From Castellaniella sp034674885 (GTDB lineage: Bacteria > Pseudomonadota > Gammaproteobacteria > Burkholderiales > Burkholderiaceae_B), in the NCBI RefSeq assembly GCF_034674885.1, contig NZ_JAUCDS010000022.1, forward strand, positions 1 through 52,608: 52,608 nt of DNA, given 5' to 3'. This document shows positions 16,838-24,643 of this stretch, piece by piece. Each line of letters opens with the position of its first letter. Within the stretch, counting starts at the first letter, position 1. A model generated the notes under the pieces. It was not told the origin of the DNA. It ran no database searches and saw only the letters and a program-made list of their open reading frames with translations. The position numbers were made by a program, and so were the translations under genes.

Positions 16838-18244
16838 TCAAGAAAGGACGTCCCGGCCTTCCTGGCGCAGGACTTGAAGTACCGGGCCGACCGTCGCAAA
16901 TGACCCGAACACGAGAATTCTATCATTGTCGCCTGCCAGTTTCCGGGCTTCGGCAAAGGCTTGTTCCGGACTGTCAAATGTGGAAACCTGCACGTCCCGG
17001 GCGGCAACGGCCGGCCTGGGCGCCGCCCGCACACCCGGTTTCTGGTCGCCGCGCTTGATCTCGGCCGCCTGGGCGACGAAGGGATCTACGGGGGCCGCGT
17101 CACCGGCAATACGATGCACGGCCTCGGCCAGTTCCTGTGCAGTAGTGCCGCGTGGCCCGCCCAGCGTTGCACACAGCCAGCGATCCACCCGACGCGACAG
17201 GCGCGACAGCGTGGCTTCGATGTCTTTGTCGTGCAGCATGCCGACCACGGCATAGGTATGGGGATAGTGCCCCATGCTGTCCAGATTCTGCCCCAGGGTA
17301 GCGGCTGCGTGGGGGTTGTGGCCGACATCCAGGATCGTGGCAGGCAGCCCCGGCAGGATCTGCATGCGCCCGGGCAGGCTGACGTGCAGCAGGCCCTGGC
17401 GCACATTCTGCTGAGTGACCACCAGCCGGTCCCGCAGGTTTTCCAGCGCGGCCAGGGCCGCCGAGGCGTTCAACAGCTGATTGGCGCCACGCAGGGCCGG
17501 ATAACCCAGGGCATTGCGGCGCTGGCTGCGCCCGCCGTAGGCCCATTGCTGGCGGTCGCCCGAATAGTTGAAGTCGATGCCGAAACGCCAAAGATCGGCG
17601 CCGATCTCGGCGGCATAGTCGATCACGGTCTGGGGCGGCACGGGGTCGGCGCAGACCGCCGGCTTGCCCGGACGGAAGATATGCGCCTTTTCCCAGCCGA
17701 TGGCCTCGCGGGTATTGCCCAGGTAGGCCATGTGATCCAGATCCACGCTGGTCAGGATGGCGCAGTCGGTGTCGATCAGATTGACGGCGTCCAGGCGTCC
17801 GCCCAGGCCGACCTCCAGCACCACCACGTCCAGGTTCGACGCCTGGAACAGCAGCAGGGCCGCCAGCGTCGTCATTTCGAAGTACGTCAGGGTGGTGTCG
17901 CCACGCGTGGCCTCGATGCGTTCGAGCTGCGCGACGATGTCGGCGTCCGAGGCCTCCTGGCCGTTGACGCGAATGCGCTCGTTGAAGCGCAACAGATGCG
18001 GCGAGGTGTACTGCCCCACCCGATAATTGGCGTCCAGCAGGATGGCTTCCAGCATGGCACAGGTGGAACCCTTGCCATTGGTGCCGGCTACGGTGATCTT
18101 GACGCAATCCAGGGACAATTCCAGGCGCTCGGCCACTGACCGGATACGGTCCAGACCCAGGTCGATGGCCTTGGGATGCAGGGTTTCCAGATAAGCCAGC
18201 CAGTCGGCCAGCGCAGCGCCTTGGGCGGGAGCAATCGATGACAT
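16838..18244 (-). CDS. folC: FolC, dihydrofolate/folylpolyglutamate synthase
   Basis: Mur-ligase-fold enzyme that adds glutamate to dihydropteroate and to folates, needed for folate retention. The ATP-binding loop TVAGTNGKGSTCAML, the family's LSLDCVKI lead-in, and the later DVGHNPHAA motif are all present. I start it at the ATG at 18244 (468 residues), where SSIAPAQGAALADWLAYLETLHP matches a normal N-terminus; a longer frame runs into tandem repeats. A C-terminal stretch rich in KPGVRAAPRPAVAARD is a lineage-specific insert. Close relatives often have accD immediately upstream; here there is repeat DNA and lpdA instead. Confidence 0.95.
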   Translation of the reverse strand: MSSIAPAQGAALADWLAYLETLHPKAIDLGLDRIRSVAERLELSLDCVKITVAGTNGKGSTCAMLEAILLDANYRVGQYTSPHLLRFNERIRVNGQEASDADIVAQLERIEATRGDTTLTYFEMTTLAALLLFQASNLDVVVLEVGLGGRLDAVNLIDTDCAILTSVDLDHMAYLGNTREAIGWEKAHIFRPGKPAVCADPVPPQTVIDYAAEIGADLWRFGIDFNYSGDRQQWAYGGRSQRRNALGYPALRGANQLLNASAALAALENLRDRLVVTQQNVRQGLLHVSLPGRMQILPGLPATILDVGHNPHAAATLGQNLDSMGHYPHTYAVVGMLHDKDIEATLSRLSRRVDRWLCATLGGPRGTTAQELAEAVHRIAGDAAPVDPFVAQAAEIKRGDQKPGVRAAPRPAVAARDVQVSTFDSPEQAFAEARKLAGDNDRILVFGSFATVGPVLQVLRQEGRDVLS

Positions 18245-18330
18245 GAGAATGACAATCACAAAGAAAACGGCAGGTGCTGATAGTAGCACCCGCCGCCAGG
18301 AAGAACGCCGGACACCCCCACTGCCTGTAC

Positions 18331-18430
18331 TGCCAGCCATAGGGGCTCCGGATACCACTATTGCCAGTGCTGCCGGCCTAGAGGCCCCGGATACCACTAC
18401 TGCCAGTGCCGCCAGCCATGGAGGCTCCGG
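18331..18430. repeat. 39-40 bp tandem repeat upstream of folC
   Basis: Two full units starting at 18331 and 18371, each containing CCGGATACCACTA and TGCCAGTGC, and a partial third unit from 18410 that ends in GGCTCCGGCCGCCG. The first two units differ at several positions, so this is an old array. The third unit leads straight into the hairpin repeat that follows, and its terminal block is shared with the repeat at 13.9 kb. Confidence 0.8.
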
Positions 18431-18433
18431 CCG

Positions 18434-18517
18434 CCGGGATGAACCCGGACACGGGACAGTCCCTGCGGACTGACCCGTGCCTGGTGAATCCGAGCAGCCT
18501 GCAGGCTGCGAGGTGGG
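18434..18517 (+). repeat. Mosaic repeat module B, copy 1 (lpdA-folC gap)
   Basis: Three successive hairpins: CCGGG/CCCGG around ATGAA (18434-18448); a 13-position stem with one A-A mismatch around CTGC (18450-18479); then after GAATCCGA, GCAGC/GCTGC around CTGCAG (18494-18509), followed by GAGGTGGG. The same plan recurs at 32033 and twice at 43297-43447 with different but still pairing stem bases. It has no T tract and runs against the direction of lpdA and folC. Confidence 0.8.
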
Positions 18518-18521
18518 CGGA

Positions 18522-20309
18522 TTACTTTTTCCGAGCCGGCGGCACGTCCGTGCAGTGGCCGTCGGCGACTTCGGCAGCCATGCCGATGGATTCGCCCAGG
18601 GTCGGGTGCGGGTGGATGGTCTTGCCGATATCCACTGAATCCGCGCCCATCTCGATGGCCAGGGCGACTTCGCTGATCAGATCGCCCGCGTGGGTGCCGA
18701 CAATGCCGCCTCCCAGGATACGGCCGGTCTCGGCGTCGAACAGCAGCTTGGTGAAGCCTTCGTCGCGGCCATTGGCGATGGCCCGCCCGGAGGCCTGCCA
18801 GGGGAACAGGCCCTTCTTCAGGGCAACGCCCTGCTTCTTGGCGTCTTCCTCGGTCAGACCGACCCAGGCAACTTCCGGATCCGTATAGGCGACGGACGGG
18901 ATCACGCGGGCATCGAAGTAGGCTTTTTCACCTGCAATGGCCTCGGCGGCAACGTGCGCTTCGTGCACGGCCTTGTGAGCCAGCATGGGCTGCCCCACGA
19001 TGTCGCCAATGGCATAGATGTGCGGCACATTGGTGCGCATCTGCTTGTCGACGTCGATGAAGCCCCGGTCGCTGACCGCCACCCCGGCGTTTTCCGCGCC
19101 GATCTTCTTGCCGTTGGGCGCGCGGCCCACGGCCTGCAGGACCAGGTCGTAGCGCTGGGGTTCCTTCGGGGCGGCCTCGCCCTCGAAGGTCACCCAGATG
19201 CCGTCGTCCTTGGCCTCGGCGGCCACCGTCTTGGTTTTCAGCATGACGTGGTCGAAGCGCCGGGCATTCATCTTGTCCCAGACCTTGACCAGGTCACGGT
19301 CCGCGCCGGTCATCAGAGTGGGCAGCATCTCCACGACATCCAGGCGGGCGCCCAGCGCGGAATAGACCGTGCCCATTTCCAGGCCGATGATGCCCCCGCC
19401 GATGATCAGCATGCGCTGTGGAATCGACTTCAGCGCCAGGGCCCCGGTCGAATCGACGATGCGCGGATCGTCCGGCAGGAACGGCAGCTTCACGGACTGG
19501 CTGCCGGCGGCGATGATGGCCGAGGCGAACTTCACCGTAGTCCGACCGCCATCGGCCTTGCTCACCGTCAGGTGGTGCGGATCGGCAAAGGCGCCGACAC
19601 CCTGGATGACGGTGACCTTGCGAGCCTTGGCCATGCCGGCCAGGCCACCGGTCAGCTTGCCGACCACGCTGTCCTTGTAGCCACGCAGGGCATCCAGGTC
19701 GATCTTGGGTTCGGCAAAGCTGATGCCGTGGCCCGCCAGGGATTTGGCCTCTTCCAGCACACTCACGGTGTGCAGCAGGGCCTTGGACGGAATGCAGCCT
19801 ACGTTCAGGCAGACCCCGCCCAGGGTGGCGTAGCGCTCGACCAGCACGACCTTCAGGCCCAGGTCGGCTGCCCGGAAGGCGGCCGAATAGCCGCCGGGGC
19901 CGGCGCCCAGGACCAGCACGTCGCAGTCTGCATCCGCCGTGCCGGCAAACTGAGCGGCTGCCGGCGCCGGCTGGTCAGCTGGCGCTGCTGCAGGTGCAGG
20001 CGCCGCAGGTGCGGGGGCCGCAGGGGTGGCCGCCGCTACCGGCGCGTCGGTCGGCGCCTTGGCGGCGCCACCCTGTGCTTCCACGCGCAGGATGGTTGCG
20101 CCCTGGGCGACCTTGTCGCCGATCTTGACCAGGATTTCCTTGACCACCCCGCCCTGATCGGCCGGGATTTCCATGGAAGCCTTGTCGGACTCCACCGTGA
20201 TCAGACTTTGCTCGGGGGCGATGGTGTCACCCACGGCCACCAGGATCTCGATCACGTCTACCTGATCGAAATCGCCAATATCCGGAACGTTGATGTCAGT
20301 CAGACTCAT
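18522..20309 (-). CDS. lpdA: Dihydrolipoamide dehydrogenase (E3) with N-terminal lipoyl domain
   Basis: E3 of pyruvate dehydrogenase: reoxidises dihydrolipoamide and reduces NAD. Residues 1-80 are a lipoyl domain (SDKASMEIP, Lys43), then an Ala/Pro linker to about 125, then the flavoprotein. The FAD motif VLGAGPGGYSAAF, redox disulfide GGVCLNVGCIPSK and catalytic HPHPTLGES are intact. It is 595 residues; the extra domain explains the length and is a known betaproteobacterial form. The ATG at 20309 follows AAGGGGG, 10 bases after aceF. The first 43 residues are almost the same as those of AceF. Confidence 0.97.
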   Translation of the reverse strand: MSLTDINVPDIGDFDQVDVIEILVAVGDTIAPEQSLITVESDKASMEIPADQGGVVKEILVKIGDKVAQGATILRVEAQGGAAKAPTDAPVAAATPAAPAPAAPAPAAAPADQPAPAAAQFAGTADADCDVLVLGAGPGGYSAAFRAADLGLKVVLVERYATLGGVCLNVGCIPSKALLHTVSVLEEAKSLAGHGISFAEPKIDLDALRGYKDSVVGKLTGGLAGMAKARKVTVIQGVGAFADPHHLTVSKADGGRTTVKFASAIIAAGSQSVKLPFLPDDPRIVDSTGALALKSIPQRMLIIGGGIIGLEMGTVYSALGARLDVVEMLPTLMTGADRDLVKVWDKMNARRFDHVMLKTKTVAAEAKDDGIWVTFEGEAAPKEPQRYDLVLQAVGRAPNGKKIGAENAGVAVSDRGFIDVDKQMRTNVPHIYAIGDIVGQPMLAHKAVHEAHVAAEAIAGEKAYFDARVIPSVAYTDPEVAWVGLTEEDAKKQGVALKKGLFPWQASGRAIANGRDEGFTKLLFDAETGRILGGGIVGTHAGDLISEVALAIEMGADSVDIGKTIHPHPTLGESIGMAAEVADGHCTDVPPARKK

Positions 20310-20319
20310 GCGTGCCCCC

Positions 20320-21684
20320 TTACAGGATGATGCGGCGGAAATCCGCCAGCAGGCCGGCCAGATAGGCATTGAAGCGCGCCGCCGACGCACCATCGATCAC
20401 GCGGTGATCGTAGGACAGCGACAAGGGCAGCATCAGGCGCGGCTGGAAGGCTGCGCCATCCCAGACAGGCTGCATGGCCGAACGCGACACCCCCAGGATG
20501 GCGACTTCGGGCGCATTGATGATGGGCGTGAAGTCGGTGCCGCCGATGCCGCCCAGGGACGAAATCGAGAAGCAACCGCCCTGCATCTGCGCGGGAGACA
20601 GCTTTCCTTCGCGAGCCTGTGCAGCCAGTTCGGAGGTTTCCGTGGCCAGCTGCAGCACGCCTTTCTTGTCGGCATCGCGGATCACCGGCACGACCAGTCC
20701 GTTGGGCGTGTCGGCGGCGAAACCGATGTGGTAGTAGTGCTTCAGAACCAGGTTGTCGCCGTCCAGGGACGCGTTGAATTCCGGGAACTTCTTCAGGGCC
20801 GCCACGACGGCCTTGATCAGGAAGGCCAGCATGGTGACTTTGATGCCGGTTTTCTTGTTTTCCGCATTCAACTGCTGGCGCAGGGCTTCCAGGTCGGTGA
20901 TGTCGGCCACGTCGTTGTTGGTGACGTGCGGAATCATGACCCAGTTGCGATGCAGATTGGCGCCGGAGATTTTCTTGATGCGCGACAGCGGCTTGGATTC
21001 GATTTCGCCGAATTTGGCAAAGTCGACCTTGGGCCAGCCCAGCACGCTGAAGCCTTCGCCCGCCGGCAGGGTAGAGCCCACCGGGCTGGCGCCACCTGTC
21101 GCCAGGGCCTGCTTCACGTAGGCGCGCACGTCATCGGCGGTGATGCGGTTCTTCGGTCCGGTGCCGCTGACATGGGCCAGATTGACGCCCAGTTCGCGAG
21201 CGAACTGCCGCACTGAAGGCGAGGCGTGCGGCAGATTGCGCAAGGGCAACTCGGCTTCGGCAAATGCTGCTGTCGGCGAGGTGCGGTCCGGGGCGCTGGA
21301 AGCCATGGTCGGCGCAGGCGCCGGAGCGGCCACAGGCGCCGGCGCCGGTGCCGGTGCGGATTCAGCCTGGGCGACAGGTGCCGGAGCAGGCGCAGCAGAT
21401 GATTGGGGGGCCTCTGCAGCCGGCTGTTCGGCAGCAGCGCTGCCTTCGGCGGCTTCGACTTCCAGGATCACGGCCCCTTCCGCGACCTTGTCGCCTACCT
21501 TGATCTTGATGGTCTTGACCACCCCGCCCTGCGAGGCGGGGATTTCCATCGAGGCCTTGTCCGATTCCACGGTGATCAGGCTTTGTTCGGCCTGGATCGT
21601 ATCGCCCACGGCGACCAGGACCTCGATGACATCGACCTGGTCGAAATCACCGATGTCGGGGACTTTGATTTCCACGATGCTCAT
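20320..21684 (-). CDS. aceF: Dihydrolipoamide acetyltransferase (E2 of pyruvate dehydrogenase)
   Basis: Core of the complex: transfers acetyl from lipoate to CoA. One lipoyl domain (1-80, Lys43 in SDKASMEIP), an Ala/Pro-rich linker, the E1/E3-binding domain (about 150-190, SPSVRQFARELGVNLAHV), and the catalytic acetyltransferase domain with YDHRVIDGASAARF. At 454 residues it has fewer lipoyl domains than E. coli AceF (three). It lies 14 bases after aceE and 10 before lpdA. Confidence 0.97.
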   Translation of the reverse strand: MSIVEIKVPDIGDFDQVDVIEVLVAVGDTIQAEQSLITVESDKASMEIPASQGGVVKTIKIKVGDKVAEGAVILEVEAAEGSAAAEQPAAEAPQSSAAPAPAPVAQAESAPAPAPAPVAAPAPAPTMASSAPDRTSPTAAFAEAELPLRNLPHASPSVRQFARELGVNLAHVSGTGPKNRITADDVRAYVKQALATGGASPVGSTLPAGEGFSVLGWPKVDFAKFGEIESKPLSRIKKISGANLHRNWVMIPHVTNNDVADITDLEALRQQLNAENKKTGIKVTMLAFLIKAVVAALKKFPEFNASLDGDNLVLKHYYHIGFAADTPNGLVVPVIRDADKKGVLQLATETSELAAQAREGKLSPAQMQGGCFSISSLGGIGGTDFTPIINAPEVAILGVSRSAMQPVWDGAAFQPRLMLPLSLSYDHRVIDGASAARFNAYLAGLLADFRRIIL

Positions 21685-21698
21685 GTTCCTGGCCCTCC

Positions 21699-24407
21699 TT
21701 AGGCGTGATGCGGGTTGGCCTTGTCGGCTTCAATCCCGTATTTGGCGATGGCTTCGGCGCATTTCTTGATGTCGATGGAGCCTTCGTCGGCCAGGCTGCG
21801 CAAGGCGGCCAGCACGATGAAGTGGCGATCGATCTCGAAGTGCTTGCGCAGTTCGGAACGGAAGTCTGAACGACCAAAGCCGTCGGTGCCCAGGACCTTG
21901 AAGTGGCGCCCATCGGGGATGAAGGGACGGATCATGTCGCCATAGGCCTTGATGTAGTCGGTGGAGACAATGATCGGACCCTGGGTGCCCTTGAGCTGCT
22001 TGGTCACGTAGGCTTCCTGGGCAGTCTCGGTCGGATGCAGCAGGTTGTGGCGTTCCACGTCCAGGCCGTCGCGGCGCAATTCGGTGAAACTGGTCGCGCT
22101 CCAGACATCCGAGGTCACGCCCCAGTCCTTTTCCAGCAGTTCCTGGGCCGCCATGACTTCGCGCAGGATGGTGCCCGAGCCCATCAGCTGCACGTGGGTC
22201 TTGGCCGGCTTGGCGCTGGACTGCAATTTGTACATGCCGCGCAGGATGCCTTCCTCGTCGCCGGCCTTCAGGCCAGGATGCGGGTAGTTCTCGTTCATCA
22301 CGGTGATGTAGAAGAACACGTCTTCCTGGTCGTGCATCATGCGCTGCAGGCCGCTGCGGATGATGACCGCGACTTCGTGGGCAAAGGCGGGATCGTAGGC
22401 CACGCAGTTGGGAATGAGCGAAGCCTGGATGTGGCTGTGGCCGTCCTCGTGCTGCAGGCCTTCGCCGTTCAGGGTGGTGCGCCCCGCCGTGCCGCCCAGC
22501 ACGAAGCCGCGCGCCAGCATGTCGCCCGCCGCCCAGGCGTGGTCGCCGAAGCGCTGGAACCCGAACATCGAGTAGTAGATGAAGAACGGGATCATGATGG
22601 TGTTGCTGACGGAATACGACGTCGCCGCCGCAATCCAGGAGCTGAACCCGCCCGCCTCGTTGATGCCTTCTTGCAGCAGCTGGCCGTTTTCCGCTTCGCG
22701 GTAGTACATCACCTGGCCCTTGTCGACCGGCACGTATTTCTGCCCTTCGGGGGCGTAGATGCCGATCTGGCGGAACAGGCCTTCCATGCCGAAGGTACGC
22801 GATTCATCGACCAGAATGGGCACGACGCGCGGCGCCAGGTCCTTGTCGCGCAGGATCTGGTTGAGCACCCGTACGAAGGCCTGGGTGGTGGAAATTTCCC
22901 GCCCTTCGGCCGTGGGTTCGAGCACAGCCTTGAAAGTGTCCAGCGGCGGCACCGGCAGAGACTGGTCGGCCTTGACGCGGCGATGCGGCAGGTAGCCGCC
23001 CAGCGCCTTGCGGTGTTCGTGCAGGTATTTCATTTCCGGCGAATCTTCGGCCGGCTTGAAATACGGGATCTGGTCGACCTGATCGTCGGGGATGGGGATA
23101 TTGAAGCGATCGCGGAATTCGCGCACCGAGTCGATGTCCAGTTTTTTCTGCTGGTGGGTCGGGTTCTTCGCCTGCCCCACGTGGCCCATGCCATAGCCCT
23201 TGATGGTCTTGGCCAGGATCACGGACGGCTGGCCCTTGTGGCCGGCGGCGGCGGCAAATGCAGCGTAGACCTTGTGGGGATCGTGGCCGCCACGATTCAG
23301 GCGCCAGACGTCTTCGTCGCTCATGCGGCTGACCATCTCCAGCAGCTTGGGGTGCTTGCCGAAAAATTTCTCGCGCACGAACTTGCCGTCGTTGGCCTTG
23401 TAGGCCTGGTATTCGCCGTCGACAGTTTCTTCCATGACGCGGCGCAGGATGCCTTCTTTGTCACGAGCAAACAGGGGGTCCCAGTAACCGCCCCAGATCA
23501 GCTTCAGCACGTTCCAGCCATTGCCGCGGAAGGCGCCTTCCAGTTCCTGGATGATCTTGCCGTTGCCGCGCACCGGACCGTCCAGGCGCTGCAGGTTGCA
23601 GTTGACGACGAAAATCAGGTTGTCGAGTTTTTCCCGCGAGGCCAGGCCGATCGCGGCCAGGGATTCGGGTTCGTCGATTTCACCGTCGCCCAGGAACACC
23701 CAGACCTTGCGGTCGGCCGTATTGGCCAGGCCCCGGGCGTGCAGGTATTTCAGGAAGCGGGCCTGGTAGATCGCCATCATGGGCCCCAGGCCCATGGACA
23801 CTGTGGAGAACTGCCAGAAACTCGGCATGAGTTTGGGGTGCGGGTAGGACGACAGGCCCTTGCCCTTGCCACCGACTTCCTGACGGAACCAGTCCAGGTT
23901 TTCCTCGGTCAGGCGGCCTTCGAGAAAAGCGCGGGAATACATCCCGGGCGAGGAGTGCCCCTGGAAATACACCAGGTCGCCGCCATGTTCCGGCGATTCG
24001 GCATGCCAGAAGTGATTCTGGCCGCATTCGATCATGGTCGCCAGCGAGGCGAACGACGCGATGTGGCCGCCCAGGCTGCCGCCGTCGGCCGGTTCGTGCT
24101 TGTTGGCCTTGACCACCATGGCCATGGCGTTCCAGCGAATGTAGGAACGGATGCGTTCTTCCAGAACCATGTTGCCTGGGTGCGGAGGCTCCAGCCCGGG
24201 AGGGATCGTATTCACATAGGCCGTATTCAAGGAATACGGAATGTGCGCGCCCGAGCGGCGTGCGAGATCGATCAAGCTTTCAATCAGGAAATGGGCGCGT
24301 TCGGCGCCTTCCCGGTCGAGGACGGCTTCGAGCGCGTCGAGCCATTCCTGGGTTTCCTGCCGATCGGGATCCGCCACAGCGGCCTGAGCTTGTTCAAGAG
24401 AGGACAT
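21699..24407 (-). CDS. aceE: Pyruvate dehydrogenase E1 component (homodimeric)
   Basis: Thiamine-diphosphate enzyme that decarboxylates pyruvate and acetylates lipoyl groups of E2. The cofactor motif starts GDGEIDEPES and ends VVNCNLQRLDGP. The 902-residue length agrees with the single-chain AceE class (E. coli 887). The ATG at 24407 has AGGAG nine bases upstream, and the N-terminus MSSLEQAQAAVADPDRQETQEWLDALE is typical; the longer frame covers the promoter. First gene of aceE-aceF-lpdA, divergent from a sensor kinase. Confidence 0.98.
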   Translation of the reverse strand: MSSLEQAQAAVADPDRQETQEWLDALEAVLDREGAERAHFLIESLIDLARRSGAHIPYSLNTAYVNTIPPGLEPPHPGNMVLEERIRSYIRWNAMAMVVKANKHEPADGGSLGGHIASFASLATMIECGQNHFWHAESPEHGGDLVYFQGHSSPGMYSRAFLEGRLTEENLDWFRQEVGGKGKGLSSYPHPKLMPSFWQFSTVSMGLGPMMAIYQARFLKYLHARGLANTADRKVWVFLGDGEIDEPESLAAIGLASREKLDNLIFVVNCNLQRLDGPVRGNGKIIQELEGAFRGNGWNVLKLIWGGYWDPLFARDKEGILRRVMEETVDGEYQAYKANDGKFVREKFFGKHPKLLEMVSRMSDEDVWRLNRGGHDPHKVYAAFAAAAGHKGQPSVILAKTIKGYGMGHVGQAKNPTHQQKKLDIDSVREFRDRFNIPIPDDQVDQIPYFKPAEDSPEMKYLHEHRKALGGYLPHRRVKADQSLPVPPLDTFKAVLEPTAEGREISTTQAFVRVLNQILRDKDLAPRVVPILVDESRTFGMEGLFRQIGIYAPEGQKYVPVDKGQVMYYREAENGQLLQEGINEAGGFSSWIAAATSYSVSNTIMIPFFIYYSMFGFQRFGDHAWAAGDMLARGFVLGGTAGRTTLNGEGLQHEDGHSHIQASLIPNCVAYDPAFAHEVAVIIRSGLQRMMHDQEDVFFYITVMNENYPHPGLKAGDEEGILRGMYKLQSSAKPAKTHVQLMGSGTILREVMAAQELLEKDWGVTSDVWSATSFTELRRDGLDVERHNLLHPTETAQEAYVTKQLKGTQGPIIVSTDYIKAYGDMIRPFIPDGRHFKVLGTDGFGRSDFRSELRKHFEIDRHFIVLAALRSLADEGSIDIKKCAEAIAKYGIEADKANPHHA

Positions 24408-24525
24408 AAGGTGTGTCTCCTGTGTGGTTCGAGGGCGCGACCACACATCGCGCCTGCCAGAAATTACGCCGGATGCTGAGGGTGTCCTGAACACGAACAT
24501 ATCCAGGGGTCCGGCACCTGCATCC

Positions 24526-24554
24526 ATTCTAGGAAAGACCTCGGTTCCACACAA
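24526..24554 (-). promoter_or_regulatory. Sigma-70 promoter for aceE-aceF-lpdA
   Basis: TTGTGT (24549-24554), a 17-base spacer and TAGAAT (24526-24531). The predicted transcript starts near 24519, giving a leader of roughly 110 bases before the aceE ATG. Confidence 0.5.
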
Positions 24555-24571
24555 GGGAAATTTCATCTCGT

Positions 24572-24606
24572 GGTATGAATTTTTATTATGTGAAAAATTG
24601 AATACC
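24572..24606. promoter_or_regulatory. 35-bp AT-rich inverted repeat between aceE and the sensor kinase
   Basis: Arms GGTAT..AATTTTT and AAAAATT..ATACC face each other across about ten bases, with a one-base offset. It lies just upstream of the aceE promoter and covers a TATTAT (24584-24589) that could be the -10 of the kinase operon. Placement suggests an operator able to act on both divergent units. Which regulator binds is unknown; the adjacent response regulator is one candidate. Confidence 0.5.
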
Positions 24607-24643
24607 GATTTCGCGTCTAAAATGGCGCAATCGCAAGACCATC

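Noticed and set aside
18450..18479. Module B long stem as an ordinary intrinsic terminator of lpdA.
   Set aside because: No T tract follows on either strand, the CTGC loop is constant at unrelated loci, and it is followed by a second conserved hairpin.
20070..20309. Lipoyl domain on LpdA as an assembly or annotation error, since AceF starts almost identically.
   Set aside because: Lipoyl-fused E3 is an established form in betaproteobacteria and Neisseria; the frame is continuous and has its own ribosome site.
21903..24479. An 858-codon open frame on the plus strand opposite aceE, and other long antisense frames (16961-18139, 39518-41269).
   Set aside because: They lie exactly opposite strongly conserved genes, have His/Gln/Arg-rich composition expected of reversed GC-rich codons, and show no family motifs.
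24408..24566. Longer N-terminus for aceE.
   Set aside because: It covers the predicted promoter, and the downstream ATG has a strong ribosome site and a family-typical N-terminus.
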